Shown here piece by piece: positions 8,667 to 16,938 of a stretch of DNA of 32,357 nt. Each line of letters begins with the position of its first letter. The first letter of the stretch is position 1. The notes beneath the pieces are model-generated. The model saw only the letters and a program-made list of their open reading frames with translations, had not been told where the DNA came from and did not search any database. The position numbers and the translations under genes were made by a program. The DNA is taken from positions 1-32,357 of IMG/VR virus record IMGVR_UViG_3300042945_001164. The stretch is one strand, 5' to 3'. The DNA is from a virus.

Positions 8667-11600
8667 ATGGTTGGTAATAATGTAAGAAATGCTGCTTTAA
8701 CATCATATCCTGGTTATGTTGCTCCACCAATTCCAAGTTTATTATATGGTTGGGGAAATAATGTAACTGCACAATTAGATAATAATTCAAGTGGTTTATA
8801 TGAAAATCAAAGAGGTAATTTTAACACTTGGGTATCTAGCAGTTATGTTGCCCAACAGGTTTTTGCAATAAAATCCGATGGGACACTTTGGAGTTGGGGT
8901 AGTGGTAATAATGGTGGTTATGAGAGTACCGATAGATCATCACCTATACAAGTTGGAAATGAAACAAATTGGTCAAAAATAAGTGTTGGTTTTAATCTAA
9001 GTCATGGAATGTTTATTAAGTCAGATGGATCACTTTGGGGCTATGGAAACAATAGCAACGGTCAATTAGGTGATAATAACTCCTCCGATGTTTCCAATAG
9101 AAGCTATATGATACAGGTTGGAAGTTTAAAGAATTGGAGTCAAGTTACTTGTGGTGGTTCACACACTATGGCTGTAAAAACAGATGGTACTCTGTGGGGT
9201 TGGGGGCTTAATACTCAAGGGCAACTGGGTGTTAATAATAATATTACTAGGTCATCTCCTGTTCAAATTGGATCATTAACAAATTGGTCATTTGTTTCGG
9301 CTGGTGCTTCATATACCATGGCTATAAAAACCGATGGTACACTTTGGGGTTGGGGACTAAATTCATTTGGTCAAGTCGGTGATAATACTGCTATAACCCG
9401 ATCATCTCCTGTTCAAATTGGAACGGGTACAAATTGGAGTAAAGTGACAACGGGAGCATCACACACAATGGCTGTAAAAACAGATGGAACGATTTGGACT
9501 TGGGGTAGTAATAATAATGGTGAATTAGGATTCTCTACGGGTGGTGCAACCAGATCATCTCCAGTCCAAGTGGGTTTATTAACAAATTGGAAAGATGTAT
9601 ATGCAACAGTTGATAATTTTGGAATGGGTGCATCTATAAAGACAGATGGAACTATTTGGTTTTGGGGTAATAATGGCAGTGGTGGATTTGGTAATGGTAA
9701 CTTTATATCTACTACATCTCCAGTCCAAATCGGAACTGAGTATTGGCAAACTTTGGGTTTAAGATCAAATGCATTTGTAGGCATTAAAACGGATGGGACG
9801 TTATGGGAATGGAACGCTAATAATGGTCTTACTTGGCTAAATAGTGTTGTGTCACCAACGACTCTAACATCCTTTACCGATTGGAAATCTGCTTCAACTG
9901 GTCTATCGCACACTATGGCTATAAAAACAGATGGCACTCTTTGGGCTTGGGGTGTTAATAATTTAGGACAGTTGGGAGACGGAACTGAAATTGCAAGACA
10001 ATCTCCAGTTCAGATAGGATCTGGGACAGATTGGGATAATGTATCATGTGGCAGTGATCATAGTGCGGCTGTTAAAACAAATGGAACACTTTGGTCTTGG
10101 GGTGCTAATAGTGGTGGAGCACTTGGACACAATAACCAAACCACTCGTAGTAGTCCAATTCAAGTAGGATTATTAACAAATTGGTCAAAAGTTTTTTGCG
10201 GTCAATCATTTACAATGGCTATAAAAACAGATGGGACACTTTGGGCTTGGGGTCTTAATCTTATTGGACAATTAGCAGATCCAATGCCTGTAAACAGATC
10301 ATCCCCAATACAGATTGGCACTGCAACAAATTGGAAATCTGTTGCTCCCGCTATAGGCGGTTCACATACAATGGGTGTACAAACCAATGGTACATTATGG
10401 GGTTGGGGACTTAATAGTAGTGGTCAATTAGGTAGGAATAACGCAGTTAGTAGTGCAACTCCTACACAAGTGGGAACAGATACAGATTGGGATAGTGTAT
10501 CTACGGCATATTCATTTACAATGGCTATAAAAACAAACGGAACTATGTGGGCGTGGGGTAATAATGGTAATAATACATTGGGAATAATGCGAACACCTAG
10601 ATTGCCATTTCCTGTTAATACATCATTAACAAATGTTTCCGATATGATTGCTGGAGATAGTTATACTATGGCTATTGCTTCGGATGGTGCCCTTTGGGGA
10701 TGGGGATTAAATTCTGCTGGTTCATTGGGTGTTGGTAATACTGTTACTAGATCATCTCCTGTTCAAATTGGATTATTAACAAATTGGTCAAAAGTTTTTG
10801 CAGGCATATCACAAACTATGGCTATAAAAACCGATGGTACACTTTGGGGTTGGGGATTAAACTCATCTGGTCAAGTCGGTGATAATAGTATTTTAGGTAA
10901 ATCATCTCCTGTTCAAATAGGTACAGGCACTGATTGGCAAACAGTAGGATGTGGAACTGCACATACATTTGGAATAAAAACAAACGGAACACTTTGGGCA
11001 TGGGGAAATAATGTATTTGGACAATTAGGCGATGGTACAATAATAAACCGATCATCTCCTGTTCAAATCGGAACAGATACAAATTGGTCAAAAGTATCAG
11101 GTGGTACAGGACATACCATTGCATTAAAAACAAATGGAACACTTTGGGCATGGGGACTTGATGATAGATACCAATTAGGAATTAGTTCAAACTCAAATAA
11201 ATTACAAAAAATTGGAACCAATACTGACTGGTCTATTTTACCAACTGGATCACCTGGATCACATGTAATGGCAATTAAGTCCGATGGTACTCTTTGGGGG
11301 TGGGGATTAAACTCATCTGGTCAAGTCGGTGATAATAGTGCTATAACTCGATCATCTCCTGTTCAAATTGGAACGGGTACAAATTGGAGTATATTGAGTT
11401 TGGGTGCTTCACATACAATGGCTATAAAAACAGATGGAACTATTTGGGGATGGGGGAATAATAACAGAGGTCATTTGGGTGATAATACACTAATAAACAG
11501 ATCATCTCCTGTTCAAATTGGAACAGATACAAATTGGAGTAAATTGAGTTCGGGTAACTCACATACAATGGCTATAAAAACAAACGGAACACTTTGGGCT

Positions 11601-12962
11601 TGGGGTAATAATGCCTTTGGACAGCATGGTGATGGTAATACTATAAATAAATCATCTCCTGTTCAAATAGGAAGTGATGTTGATTGGAGTGAAATTGCAA
11701 CAACCGATACAACATCAATGGGAATTAAAACCAATGGTACACTTTGGGGGTGGGGTTTTGATAGATTTGGAATATTGGGATTGAATATAGCTGCTGGTTT
11801 TACATCTTTAACAAATTCACCAATTCAAGTAGGAACTGATACAAATTGGTCAAAGGTATCATTGGGTGTGTCTCACACAATTGCACTAAAATCTAATGGT
11901 ACATTATGGGCTTGGGGTAATAATGAAAATGGCAGTCTTGGTGACAATACAATCATAAACATATCATCTCCTGTTCAAATAGGAACCGATACCGATTGGA
12001 CATTTATTAGTGCGGGTGCGTTTCATACATTAGCACTAAAATCCAATGGTACTCTATGGAATTGGGGATCTGGAACATCAGGACAACTTCCAGATGGGCG
12101 CATTATGACATTATCTTCACCAACGCAAGTTGGGAGTTTAACCAATTGGTCAAAAATTTATTCGGGAAGATTTCATTCGGTGGCGATAAACACATCGGGT
12201 GAAATCTATACACTTGGTATAAATAGTAGTATATCTATAACTGTTAATGAATTTAGTCGCTCATCTCCAGTTCAAATTGGTACAGACACAGATTGGTCTG
12301 ATATTTCAGCATATTCAAATAATAGTGGAGCAATAAAAACAAACGGAACACTTTGGGTTTGGGGAAATGGTAATGAAGGACAACTTGGCCAAAATGATAG
12401 GTTCTCTCAATCTTCGCCAACACAGATTGGAACTGGTACAGATTGGTCATATTTTCCAAAATTGGGAGCAAGAAGATGGGGTCTTATGGCAACAAAAACT
12501 GACGGAACTACTTGGGGCTCTGGATATGGATTTGATGGTGCATATGCTGATGATACAAATATATCAAGATCATCACCGATTCAGATTGGAAGTATTGCTT
12601 GGTCAAAAATAACATCTGGATTTCATACAATTGGCATGGATTCTAGCGGTAGTCTGTACTCATGGAATCAGAGTAGTGGTAATAGTGCTATATTAGGTAG
12701 AGAGACTGAACTCGGTCAAAATAGATCATCTCCTGTACAAGTTGGATCAGCCACAAATTGGGTTAGTTCATCACTTGGTTCAAATCATACAATGGCTATA
12801 AAAACAGATGGTACTCTTTGGGGGTGGGGTAATAATACTGCATTTCAAATGGGTGATGGGACTACACGAAGTAGGTCATCACCAGTTCAAATTGGAACTG
12901 CAAGTGGATATAAAACAGTTGATTGTGGTGTGTCATACACAATTGCGATTAAAGAAGAATAA
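8667..12962 (+). CDS. Giant RCC1-type beta-propeller repeat protein (28 blades)
   Basis: 1431 residues, the longest gene here. Strong Shine-Dalgarno AAGGAG at 8654-8659, 7 bases before ATG. After ~28 residues the whole protein is RCC1-type repeats of ~50 residues: DGTLWGWGLNSSGQLGD, then RSSPVQIGT, TNWSKV and GxSHTMAIKT. I count 28 strands of the DGxLWxWG type, from LLYGWGNN near residue 30 to DGTLWGWGNNTAFQ near 1395. The final GVSYTIAIKEE would complete the opening half-blade. RCC1 propellers have seven blades, so 28 fits four propellers; that grouping is inferred. No signal peptide, membrane helix or catalytic motif is visible. Its position after four fibre genes suggests a virion surface or host-binding protein. 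A secreted or intracellular binding protein is the alternative. Confidence 0.8.
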   Translation: MVGNNVRNAALTSYPGYVAPPIPSLLYGWGNNVTAQLDNNSSGLYENQRGNFNTWVSSSYVAQQVFAIKSDGTLWSWGSGNNGGYESTDRSSPIQVGNETNWSKISVGFNLSHGMFIKSDGSLWGYGNNSNGQLGDNNSSDVSNRSYMIQVGSLKNWSQVTCGGSHTMAVKTDGTLWGWGLNTQGQLGVNNNITRSSPVQIGSLTNWSFVSAGASYTMAIKTDGTLWGWGLNSFGQVGDNTAITRSSPVQIGTGTNWSKVTTGASHTMAVKTDGTIWTWGSNNNGELGFSTGGATRSSPVQVGLLTNWKDVYATVDNFGMGASIKTDGTIWFWGNNGSGGFGNGNFISTTSPVQIGTEYWQTLGLRSNAFVGIKTDGTLWEWNANNGLTWLNSVVSPTTLTSFTDWKSASTGLSHTMAIKTDGTLWAWGVNNLGQLGDGTEIARQSPVQIGSGTDWDNVSCGSDHSAAVKTNGTLWSWGANSGGALGHNNQTTRSSPIQVGLLTNWSKVFCGQSFTMAIKTDGTLWAWGLNLIGQLADPMPVNRSSPIQIGTATNWKSVAPAIGGSHTMGVQTNGTLWGWGLNSSGQLGRNNAVSSATPTQVGTDTDWDSVSTAYSFTMAIKTNGTMWAWGNNGNNTLGIMRTPRLPFPVNTSLTNVSDMIAGDSYTMAIASDGALWGWGLNSAGSLGVGNTVTRSSPVQIGLLTNWSKVFAGISQTMAIKTDGTLWGWGLNSSGQVGDNSILGKSSPVQIGTGTDWQTVGCGTAHTFGIKTNGTLWAWGNNVFGQLGDGTIINRSSPVQIGTDTNWSKVSGGTGHTIALKTNGTLWAWGLDDRYQLGISSNSNKLQKIGTNTDWSILPTGSPGSHVMAIKSDGTLWGWGLNSSGQVGDNSAITRSSPVQIGTGTNWSILSLGASHTMAIKTDGTIWGWGNNNRGHLGDNTLINRSSPVQIGTDTNWSKLSSGNSHTMAIKTNGTLWAWGNNAFGQHGDGNTINKSSPVQIGSDVDWSEIATTDTTSMGIKTNGTLWGWGFDRFGILGLNIAAGFTSLTNSPIQVGTDTNWSKVSLGVSHTIALKSNGTLWAWGNNENGSLGDNTIINISSPVQIGTDTDWTFISAGAFHTLALKSNGTLWNWGSGTSGQLPDGRIMTLSSPTQVGSLTNWSKIYSGRFHSVAINTSGEIYTLGINSSISITVNEFSRSSPVQIGTDTDWSDISAYSNNSGAIKTNGTLWVWGNGNEGQLGQNDRFSQSSPTQIGTGTDWSYFPKLGARRWGLMATKTDGTTWGSGYGFDGAYADDTNISRSSPIQIGSIAWSKITSGFHTIGMDSSGSLYSWNQSSGNSAILGRETELGQNRSSPVQVGSATNWVSSSLGSNHTMAIKTDGTLWGWGNNTAFQMGDGTTRSRSSPVQIGTASGYKTVDCGVSYTIAIKEE

Positions 12963-13000
12963 TAAAAGTATTACTATAAACTACTTTTGAAAAATATTTT

Positions 13001-13010
13001 TATATTTATA
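13001..13010 (+). promoter_or_regulatory. Candidate late promoter motif
   Basis: TATATTTATA followed by GTTA, 30 bases upstream of the gene at 13041. It matches the recurring motif [C/T]ATATTTAT[A/T] seen in other gaps of this window. The promoter role is inferred from recurrence and position only. Confidence 0.4.
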
Positions 13011-13040
13011 GTTAAATGTTTTGTTTTTTAAGGTTTTTAT

Positions 13041-14048
13041 ATGAAAAATAAAGAAATGCATCCTTTGGATATGGCGTTAGATGCGTCAATTAATGGATTT
13101 CCAGAAATAAGTGAAGATATTTTACGCAATCAATCACAAGATGATTTAAGAGTTTTATTTAATCTTGGATGGCATGAAATGCGAAACGGCAATATGAAAA
13201 AGGCATTTGAACATTTCAATTATGGTCGTTTTATAGATGTATTTGGATTGCCACCAATACCTGGTAAAATATGGAAAGACGAACCGCTTGAAAATAAAAC
13301 TCTATTGTTTAGATGTGAAGGTGGTTATGGTGATCAAATACTAAATTTTCGTTTTGCTAAAAAATTTGAAGAAATGGGTGCAAGAGTTTTAGTATCATGT
13401 TCAACGGAATTGCGAGAATTATTTTCTCGTCATGGATTCATTACAATAGATAATTCAGTAGTTAGTGGTGTCCATTATGATTATTGGATTCCAGCAATGT
13501 CAGCTGCATACATTCTGAATTTAGAATATAACGATTTAGATGGTTCCCCATTCCTATTCCCAAAAGAAAAAAGAAACCTATTTTCAAAAAAAGGTAATTT
13601 GAAAGTTGGAATTAGATGGAGTGGTTCACCTGATTTTGAAGATGAACAACACAGAAGATTCCCGCCTGAGTTAATGATAGATTTACATAATATACCAAAT
13701 ACAACAGTTTATTCTTTACAAAAAGATGAAAATTGTATTGATGGTCTTCCATTCGGTGATATGCGTGAACAAATGAAAACATGGGATGATACTGCAAATA
13801 TTATTGCAGACTGTGATTTAATAATATCATCATGTACATCAGTTGCACACCTTTCAGCTGCAATGGGTATACCAACATGGGTGGCAACACCAATAATGCC
13901 ATATTATACTTGGGCTGTACCAGGAACCACATCAAATTGGTATAATTCGGTTCGTCTATTCAGACAAAAAAAATATGGTGAATGGGAAAATGTTTTTGAT
14001 GAAATTAGAACAGAACTAACTAAATTATCAGAAAAACATGGATCTTAA
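13041..14048 (+). CDS. TPR plus GT9/GT41-like glycosyltransferase
   Basis: 335 residues. ATG is preceded by AAGG at 13030-13033. Residues ~20-70 look like a tetratricopeptide-type helical pair (DDLRVLFNLGWHEMRNGNMK, AFEHFNYGRF). The catalytic-type part follows: EGGYGDQILNFRF (93-105), the loop also found in heptosyltransferase and O-GlcNAc-transferase-like proteins; KVGIRWSGSPDFEDEQHRRF (188-207); and the nucleotide-sugar region ADCDLIISSCTSVAHLSAAM (256-275) with PYYTW. This is the usual layout of short bacterial and phage TPR/GT-B proteins related to GT9 and GT41. Donor and acceptor are unknown. It lies 2 bases before a second glycosyltransferase-like gene, so the two probably act together, for example on virion proteins or surface glycans. 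It could also be a non-catalytic relative. Confidence 0.75.
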   Translation: MKNKEMHPLDMALDASINGFPEISEDILRNQSQDDLRVLFNLGWHEMRNGNMKKAFEHFNYGRFIDVFGLPPIPGKIWKDEPLENKTLLFRCEGGYGDQILNFRFAKKFEEMGARVLVSCSTELRELFSRHGFITIDNSVVSGVHYDYWIPAMSAAYILNLEYNDLDGSPFLFPKEKRNLFSKKGNLKVGIRWSGSPDFEDEQHRRFPPELMIDLHNIPNTTVYSLQKDENCIDGLPFGDMREQMKTWDDTANIIADCDLIISSCTSVAHLSAAMGIPTWVATPIMPYYTWAVPGTTSNWYNSVRLFRQKKYGEWENVFDEIRTELTKLSEKHGS

Positions 14049-14050
14049 AT

Positions 14051-14839
14051 ATGAACAATGACACCAAACCAAGTCTTGATATTATTTTAAGAACACATGA
14101 TTTTATTGATATTCATGGTTCACCAAATGGTAGATATTGTAAAACAGACAAGACAACACTAATATGTAAATGTATAACTTCTCTCGTAAATAGTGCAAAC
14201 GATTATACGGGTAAAATAAAATTTATATGGATAGACGACCACTCCTCAGACAGTAGTTTAGATAAAATGCGAAAGATTTTTGAAAAATCAAAGCATGAAG
14301 TCGAATTTGTTGCATTAGAATTACGGGGATGGAATGCTTCTGGATATGAACAGTTTGAACGTGGTAGAGCTTCAAATGCAGATTTGGTTTATTTTGTAGA
14401 AGATGATTACTTACATTATCCAACTGCAATAGAAGAAATGGTAAATGATTATCTAACATTTAAAAACAATTTAGGTGTAGAGGTTGCTATACATCCGTTT
14501 GATGATCCAGATAACTACAAACCAAAATACATAGAAGAATGTAGAATAGTTTTAGGCGAAAAAAGACGATTCAGAACAAATACATATAGTACATTTGTAT
14601 TTATGTGTTCACCCAAAATAGTCAGAGATAATTGGAGTATATTTTACACATTATCAACGGAATATATGACAGAATGGGGGGAAAAAAATAATATACACGA
14701 AGGAACTACCATAAATAAACTTTGGAGAGATAATGTAAAATTATTTACACCAATACCATCCTTGGCTTTACATATGGGATTTGATGAACAAAAAGATGCC
14801 TATTTAGATTGGAAAGAACTTTGGGATTCCATTTCCTAA
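14051..14839 (+). CDS. GT2-like (GT-A fold) glycosyltransferase
   Basis: 262 residues, starting 2 bases after the previous stop with no clear Shine-Dalgarno site, so translation is probably coupled. The N-terminus has the GT-A beginning LDIILRTHDF (9-18), then FIWIDDHSSDSSLDKM (58-73), the nucleotide-binding strand and Asp motif of family-2-like enzymes. VYFVEDDYLHYP (113-124) supplies an acidic DxD-like metal site (E117-D118-D119). A late SLALHMGFDE (237-246) may provide the active-site His region. No membrane helix is visible, so it would be cytoplasmic. The substrate cannot be deduced. Together with the preceding TPR/GT-B gene it forms a two-gene glycosylation unit inside the tail-fibre region. 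Confidence 0.75.
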   Translation: MNNDTKPSLDIILRTHDFIDIHGSPNGRYCKTDKTTLICKCITSLVNSANDYTGKIKFIWIDDHSSDSSLDKMRKIFEKSKHEVEFVALELRGWNASGYEQFERGRASNADLVYFVEDDYLHYPTAIEEMVNDYLTFKNNLGVEVAIHPFDDPDNYKPKYIEECRIVLGEKRRFRTNTYSTFVFMCSPKIVRDNWSIFYTLSTEYMTEWGEKNNIHEGTTINKLWRDNVKLFTPIPSLALHMGFDEQKDAYLDWKELWDSIS

Positions 14840-14840
14840 T

Positions 14841-14850
14841 CATATTTATA
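14841..14850 (+). promoter_or_regulatory. Candidate late promoter motif
   Basis: CATATTTATA followed by GTTA, directly after the stop codon of the GT2-like gene and 27 bases before the ATG at 14878. The same 14 bases, apart from the first, occur at 13001-13014. Inferred promoter. Confidence 0.4.
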
Positions 14851-14877
14851 GTTATACTTATAGTAACGGAGAAATAA

Positions 14878-15330
14878 ATGTCTTATGCAAGAGTAGAAGA
14901 TGGTAAAATAGTACAACGTTCTGAATTGTTACCTAATAGTTGGGATAACATATCTAATTTTAATACTTTAAATAAAGAAGAAATAACAAATCATGGTTGG
15001 TATGTTCACAAGTTTATAGAGGCTGAAAAATTTGACGGATACATCTATGACGGAACAACATATTCCATAGAAAACAATGAAGTAGTAGAATATGAACAAG
15101 TTCGTCAAAAAACCACAGAAGAAATGGATTCTGAAATAGAATCTAAATGGATTGAAATACGGTCTCAAAGAAATATTCTTTTAATGGAATGTGATTGGAC
15201 ACAGTTACCAGATTCACCACTAACTAATCAAAAACAAACGGAATGGCAAATATATCGTCAGTCTTTGAGAGATATGACAAATGCTGATAGTCCTTATGGT
15301 ATATCTTGGCCACCAAAACCAGAGGCATGA
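14878..15330 (+). CDS. Tail fibre assembly chaperone-like protein (Phage_tail_APC)
   Basis: 150 residues. ATG is preceded by CGGAGA at 14867-14872. The C-terminal ~50 residues carry the signature of the phage tail assembly chaperone family (Pfam Phage_tail_APC): RNILLMECDWTQLPDSPLT, then WQIYRQSLRDM and WPPKPEA. The N-terminal half (YARVEDGKIVQRSELLP, then GWYVHKF) resembles the small beta domain often found before it. In many phages such proteins are encoded next to fibre genes and assist fibre folding or attachment; in others the same domain is part of the fibre itself. Its position shortly after five large receptor-binding-type genes fits a chaperone or fibre-tip accessory. Confidence 0.75.
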   Translation: MSYARVEDGKIVQRSELLPNSWDNISNFNTLNKEEITNHGWYVHKFIEAEKFDGYIYDGTTYSIENNEVVEYEQVRQKTTEEMDSEIESKWIEIRSQRNILLMECDWTQLPDSPLTNQKQTEWQIYRQSLRDMTNADSPYGISWPPKPEA

Positions 15331-15331
15331 A

Positions 15332-16054
15332 ATGAATAAATCCGTATTAAAATTGATACGAGAAATGAATTTATCTATATTCACCGAAGAAGAATTGGTA
15401 GATAAAGAAATAATTGTTTTGTTTCCTGGAAATTTTCAACCAATGGGACAACATCAAAGGGAAGAATACCAAAGACTTTGCCGTAAATTTGGAAAAGATA
15501 ATGTTATAGTTGTAACCGATGATAAAATAGATCAACAAAAACATCCTTTTTCATTTGATGAAAAGGTTACAATAATGAAAAGACATGGTGTTAAAAATGT
15601 TGAAAAGGCATTAAACCCATTCTATCCAACAGAAGTTATTTCAAAAATGGATGAAACTAATACGGTTTTAATAATTGCGGTTAGTCAAAAAAATATTTCG
15701 GAATTAAAACAAATAAAAAGATTGACACGATATAATGGTTCAGCAAATTTAACAATAAAAGATATTCAAAATCCCTACATCTATTATATGATAACAAATG
15801 ATGTGGATTATGATATACCCAGTGTAGGAAAATTAAATTTTAAAAATATACAAAGAGCACTTGGTGATAGAGATGCAAAATTATCCGAGTTGAAATCTAG
15901 ATTCATTTCAATATTTGGTTGGTTTGATGCGAAAATTTTTAATATGGTAATTCATAAAATGAATACGGATAGAGGAGACATGGTAGAGAAATCAAATCCG
16001 TTAAGTTTGGTTACTAGAACATTTTGGAAAAAAGTTTACAATGAAATAAAATAA
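15332..16054 (+). CDS. Nucleotidyltransferase-like protein with degenerate motifs
   Basis: 240 residues. I place the start at ATG 15332, one base after the preceding stop and 6 bases after AGAGG (15321-15325). The same frame is open back to an ATG at 15281, but that lies deep inside the chaperone gene. Residues 26-42 (EIIVLFPGNFQPMGQHQ) match the first strand and signature loop of the cytidylyltransferase-like (HxGH) superfamily, as in NMN adenylyltransferases (GRFQPxHxGH). Here the first His is Gly39 and the second is shifted and followed by Gln. The second signature, ISxTxxR, would fall near VGKLNFKNIQRALGDRD and is also not canonical. Related genes occur in T4-like phages of aquatic bacteria. 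The fold is likely; enzymatic activity is uncertain. Confidence 0.65.
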   Translation: MNKSVLKLIREMNLSIFTEEELVDKEIIVLFPGNFQPMGQHQREEYQRLCRKFGKDNVIVVTDDKIDQQKHPFSFDEKVTIMKRHGVKNVEKALNPFYPTEVISKMDETNTVLIIAVSQKNISELKQIKRLTRYNGSANLTIKDIQNPYIYYMITNDVDYDIPSVGKLNFKNIQRALGDRDAKLSELKSRFISIFGWFDAKIFNMVIHKMNTDRGDMVEKSNPLSLVTRTFWKKVYNEIK

Positions 16055-16064
16055 AGGTTATGTT

Positions 16065-16688
16065 ATGGAAATTAAAATTGATAGTATAAAAGATGTTAAA
16101 AATCTTTTAGAAGGAAACCATGAAAGTCAAAACAAGATTCAAGTTGGATTTGATGGAGAAAAAAAAGAACAGAATATTGATAGACAAGTTGGTGAAAAAT
16201 GGTTTGATTCAGATGGAAATGAATGGGAGCAAAAGAAGGGATATAAAGTTAAACTCGGAAAAGTATGGCAACAAGAATTACATGAATATTTAAATTCATT
16301 TCCAAACTGTCCAAAAGAAAGTTGTACTTGTGGAATGCCAAAAAGACTTGATGAAAAAATGAGAAAAATTCATGGTATGTGTTTTGATTGTGTTGTTAAG
16401 ATGGAACATAAAATTAGAATAGAAGGAAAATGGCAAGAATACGAAAAGACTAAAATGAAAGAAAATGCTTTGGCTTGGTTAAAAGAAGCTGAACGTGATA
16501 AAAATTTAATAGTAGAGGAACTTTCAAGACTAGAGTTTGCTAATGAATTTGGTGATGTTGAAAAGTGGGACACCAAAGTAAACAAAGAAGAACTGTTAAA
16601 AAAAATTGAAGATGAGTTCCAAACTTTTAGAACTGATTTCATAGAAAAGTTAGAAAAGGATTTAGAGAATATGAATGAAACGGAATAA
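16065..16688 (+). CDS. Hypothetical protein with Cys cluster and coiled coil
   Basis: 207 residues. ATG is preceded by AAAGG (16053-16057). I do not recognise a named family. Visible parts: a charged N-terminal region (1-60) with RQVGEKWFDSDGNEWEQKKG; a central cysteine cluster CPKESCTCGMPKRL followed ~20 residues later by MCFDCVVKME, a spacing that could hold one zinc ion; and a long Lys/Glu-rich helical C-terminus (~125-207) likely to be a coiled coil. No signal peptide or membrane helix. Its end overlaps the start of the holin-like gene by 14 bases. It could be a small DNA- or protein-binding accessory protein; no function is claimed. Confidence 0.7.
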   Translation: MEIKIDSIKDVKNLLEGNHESQNKIQVGFDGEKKEQNIDRQVGEKWFDSDGNEWEQKKGYKVKLGKVWQQELHEYLNSFPNCPKESCTCGMPKRLDEKMRKIHGMCFDCVVKMEHKIRIEGKWQEYEKTKMKENALAWLKEAERDKNLIVEELSRLEFANEFGDVEKWDTKVNKEELLKKIEDEFQTFRTDFIEKLEKDLENMNETE

Positions 16689-16938
16689 TATAACAAGAGA
16701 AATATTTATAGGAATGGGTGGTGAAATATCATCAAAAAGAGTGATGATGTTTTTATCTTTTTGTATGATGATTACAATGGCTATATTTTCTACTATTTAT
16801 AGTATGAAAGTTGAACAATTTATTTTTGATGGATTTCTTTACATAGTAGTCGGAGGACTGTTTTCAGTTGCCTCCGAAAAATTCAGTAATGCTTTTAAGA
16901 AAGTAGATGGAGAAAAAAGTGAAACAAGTAATAGTTGA
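16675..16938 (+). CDS. Small two-helix membrane protein, holin-like
   Basis: 87 residues from ATG 16675, overlapping the previous gene. An in-frame ATG at 16714 is an alternative start giving 74 residues. Two hydrophobic segments are evident: MMFLSFCMMITMAIFSTIYS (~24-43) and FLYIVVGGLFSVAS (~54-67), separated by a short loop, with a charged C-terminal tail. Size, two transmembrane helices and a location upstream of a cell-wall hydrolase fit a class II holin. Holins share little sequence, so the call rests on architecture and neighbours. A generic phage inner-membrane protein is the alternative. Confidence 0.6.
   Translation: MKRNNITREIFIGMGGEISSKRVMMFLSFCMMITMAIFSTIYSMKVEQFIFDGFLYIVVGGLFSVASEKFSNAFKKVDGEKSETSNS

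Noticed and set aside
9413-9937. Minus-strand open frame of 174 codons inside the propeller gene
   Set aside because: It mirrors the blade repeats and has no separate start signal; the plus-strand frame is continuous and recognisable.
12964-12988. Possible terminator after the propeller gene (AAAAGTA with TACTTTT)
   Set aside because: Only a 7-bp A-T-rich stem with an 11-base loop and no direct T-run; too weak to call.
15281-15331. Upstream start for the nucleotidyltransferase-like gene
   Set aside because: It would overlap the chaperone gene by 50 bases; ATG 15332 has a good ribosome site and gives the expected family N-terminus.
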